A stretch of DNA of 39,404 bases. It comes from a virus. Below the pieces are notes generated by a model that worked only from the letters and a program-made list of their open reading frames with translations, made no database searches and was not told the origin of the DNA. Every line of letters starts with the position of its first letter. Position 1 is the stretch's first letter. This document shows, one piece after another, positions 38,053 to 39,404 of this stretch. The DNA lies in IMG/VR virus record IMGVR_UViG_3300035698_010429, positions 1 through 39,404 of that record; one strand, given 5' to 3'. A program made the position numbers and the translations under genes.

Positions 38053-38207
38053 CTCAGGTCCTCAAGGTCAACTTCTTCACAGCTGTCGTCACCGAACTCC
38101 GGAACGCGGTCCTCACACAGCAAGGCGCACATCTTCCCGAAGGCTTCATAGATGTCCACGATGAAGAAGCTCTCTCCATCGTAGAGTACTTCGTCTCCGA
38201 TCTCCAT
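38049..38207 (-). CDS. Small acidic protein, beta-barrel-like
   Basis: 52 residues, ATG at 38207, one base after the previous TAG. MEIGDEVLYDGESFFIVDIY, EAFGKMCALLCEDRVPEFGD has the strand order of small SH3-like or KOW-like barrels (GDEVLYDGE..FIVDI), with an acidic C-terminus. No firm family. Part of the four-gene operon. Confidence 0.53.
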   Translation of the reverse strand: MEIGDEVLYDGESFFIVDIYEAFGKMCALLCEDRVPEFGDDSCEEVDLEDLR

Positions 38208-38208
38208 C

Positions 38209-38412
38209 CTAGCACTCCTCCAGGATCGAGTAGCTCTCGCGCCAGCTGGCCTTGGCCATCTCCTTCTCGTATGCCTTCTCAATGAGATCGTCGATCATGT
38301 CGGTGTATGCCCAGTCGGTTGGGAAGGTTCCGGAGATCTTGTGGGTGCGGAGGACTTCGTCGTTGCTGCTCAGGACGTCGTAGTTGATGGTGACTTTTTC
38401 GGTGTTAGACAT
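38209..38412 (-). CDS. Small protein, first gene of a four-gene operon
   Basis: 67 residues, ATG at 38412. MSNTEKVTINYDVLSSNDEV, LRTHKISGTFPTDWAYTDMI, DDLIEKAYEKEMAKASWRES forms a two-strand plus helix pattern. No family is recognised. A start at 38457 would run into the promoter, so it is rejected. The leader repeats 17 bases of the leader of the coiled-coil gene at 37680-37696. Confidence 0.57.
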   Translation of the reverse strand: MSNTEKVTINYDVLSSNDEVLRTHKISGTFPTDWAYTDMIDDLIEKAYEKEMAKASWRESYSILEEC

Positions 38413-38447
38413 GGCTTTGGTTTGGTAGAAGGTGGTCGGAACAAATG

Positions 38448-38483
38448 AGTATACCACGTCCCCTCGGTCGGGGACGGGGATTC
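38448..38483 (-). promoter_or_regulatory. TCCCC-box promoter of the four-gene operon
   Basis: GAATCCCCGTCCCC (38483-38470), 16-bp spacer, CGTGG then TATACT (38453-38448). CGTCCCC and GGGGACG around the spacer form a 7-bp inverted repeat (38457-38476). Confidence 0.72.
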
Positions 38484-38496
38484 ACCGGAATTCACA

Positions 38497-38531
38497 AAGA
38501 AAAGAGGCCGAGCCCCGAAGGACCCGACCTC
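38497..38531 (-). terminator. Intrinsic terminator after the DUF932 gene
   Basis: Minus-strand RNA GAGGUCGGGUCC-UUCG-GGGCUCGGCCUC (38531-38504), a 12-bp stem with UUCG tetraloop, followed by UUUUCUU. Strong terminator, 22 bp after the stop at 38553. Confidence 0.9.
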
Positions 38532-38552
38532 AAACTCCTACCAAAGAGTGAC

Positions 38553-39404
38553 TTAGACCGTGGCGAGGATCGTTTGGAAAGCTTGACGCTTCGTACGATC
38601 ACTGGCCCCGAAGATGTTCGAGCCGATGCGAGCGGAGCTTTCCCCGACCGGAGCGTAGTTGCCTCGGTCGTGATCGTTCCACTCGGTGATGGCGTTCAGG
38701 AGGCTCCAGGCGGTTCCTCGGATGCCGGCCATGTTCTGGCGGGAGTTGCCCAGGTTCTCGTACCACGCCTCGATCAGCTTGGCACGCTTGGCGATGAGCT
38801 TCTCACGAACCTCCCCCGAGACCTGGAACTCGTCGGGGATTCTCCCGAAGGACTTGTCCGCGATCTCGTTCAGGATTCGGTCAGTCTCTGCAGCGGAGAG
38901 CTGCTTGCCGACCATGGCCGTTACCTTCTCCTGGAAGCTTTCGGCCTGCTGGGTAGCGGTGCCGAGGACAGCCTGAGCCTGCAGAAGCTTCTCGTCGAAG
39001 TCCCCGGAGTGGCGGAACTTGATTCCCTTGGCCATGTCCGACTCCGACCAGCGGAGGGTGTTGGCGCAGACCACCCGGACGGCGGTGGGATAGCAGGAGA
39101 AGGCAGCCGTGCCGCCGTGCCCGTTCTGGACCAGCACGTAGTTCTCGAGGACGTCGTCGGCCGTTGCTCGGATCAGGTTGGGCAGCTTCACCAGGGCGAA
39201 GACCCGACGGGAGTTGTAGAGCGAGCCAGCCGTTTCGACGTGAGCGCCACCCTGGGAGAGAGCGTCGGCGAACCGAGCCAGGTCCATGTTCTCCATCGGC
39301 TTGTAGCCAGAGCTGACCATCCCGAGGAGGCGGTGACCCTCGCCGTTACTGCCCAGGCGGAGGTGGGCCATCGGCTGGTTGCGACCCTTCAGCGACACGT
39401 TGAC
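38553..39404 (-). CDS. DUF932 (phage/plasmid-like) protein, C-terminal part, cut by window edge
   Basis: 283 residues visible. The frame is open to the right edge, so the true start lies outside. The GTG at 39398 is not a credible start because about 60-80 residues of the usual DUF932 N-terminus are missing. Recognisable parts: LLGMVSSGYKPMENMDLARF, GAHVETAGSLYNSRRVFALV and the C-terminal RGTAWSLLNAITEWNDHDRG-type segment, all typical of the family. The cellular role of DUF932 proteins is not well defined; many lie on plasmids and phages near recombination genes. Here it precedes the small-gene region and ends in a strong terminator. Confidence 0.85.
   Translation of the reverse strand, partial: VNVSLKGRNQPMAHLRLGSNGEGHRLLGMVSSGYKPMENMDLARFADALSQGGAHVETAGSLYNSRRVFALVKLPNLIRATADDVLENYVLVQNGHGGTAAFSCYPTAVRVVCANTLRWSESDMAKGIKFRHSGDFDEKLLQAQAVLGTATQQAESFQEKVTAMVGKQLSAAETDRILNEIADKSFGRIPDEFQVSGEVREKLIAKRAKLIEAWYENLGNSRQNMAGIRGTAWSLLNAITEWNDHDRGNYAPVGESSARIGSNIFGASDRTKRQAFQTILATV

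Noticed and set aside
39396-39398. GTG as start of the DUF932 gene
   Set aside because: The frame stays open to the edge and family members have a longer N-terminus, so the start is most likely outside the window.
1-39404. CRISPR arrays, insertion sequences, integrase or attachment sites
   Set aside because: No regular spaced repeats, no transposase or recombinase motifs and no tRNA-like core were seen. The repeats found are short and regulatory in appearance.

Overview
The window reads as most of a tailed bacteriophage genome with a long non-contractile (siphovirus-type) tail. It holds a terminase pair, a Mu gp29-like portal, an F-like head morphogenesis protein, an XkdF-like protease with scaffold, capsid and decoration proteins, head-tail connectors, a tail tube protein, a frameshifting tail chaperone, a 901-residue tape measure and a set of tail-tip proteins. 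No integrase, repressor, tRNA, rRNA, IS element or CRISPR array is visible. The host cannot be read from the sequence. The tail-tip genes resemble those of gene-transfer-agent-like and proteobacterial siphophages, and the DNA looks moderately GC-rich. Both edges cut genes: a Dda/RecD-like helicase on the left and a DUF932 protein on the right. The DNA polymerase/primase part of the genome is probably outside.

Almost everything is transcribed leftward (minus strand). From right to left: (1) 39.4-36.7 kb holds short operons of tiny, mostly unknown genes. Each begins with a recurring promoter module (a GAATCC-N3-TCCCC-type box, 16 bp, then CGTGGTATNNT) and several end in strong hairpin terminators. 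(2) 36.7-34.6 kb encodes a metallophosphoesterase, a zinc-finger peptide and a ClpP-like protease. (3) 34.6-30.65 kb is a tightly overlapping operon of about 16 cistrons including a MazG-like NTP pyrophosphohydrolase, a dNMP kinase-like protein, small membrane proteins that could be a lysis cassette, a lipoprotein and an OB-fold SSB. (4) 30.14-30.79 kb holds the only convincing plus-strand gene, a trypsin-like lipoprotein. (5) 29.76-3.76 kb is one 26-kb virion operon. (6) 3.41-0 kb is a replication/recombination operon: SNF2-type helicase, two conserved phage proteins, an orphan NUMOD3 peptide and the cut helicase.

The two main operons (virion and replication) are each preceded, about 200-250 bp upstream of the first gene, by intergenic DNA that shares repeated TCCACTA-type motifs. 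The replication operon also has a copy of the small-gene promoter box with a TATAAT hexamer. In the virion operon the head-tail region runs as expected, but it carries an extra gene between portal and adaptor for a signal-peptide-bearing parallel beta-helix protein. The tail chaperone gene ends in a classic GGGAAAC slippery heptamer directly before its stop, which gives a G/G-T pair ahead of the tape measure.

The points most worth checking are the promoter regulon, the structured RNA at about 36.96-37.04 kb that carries an 11-nt perfect match to the 16S anti-Shine-Dalgarno without an obvious gene, the beta-helix and trypsin-like cargo proteins, and the four TTGA start/stop junctions that imply TTG starts.
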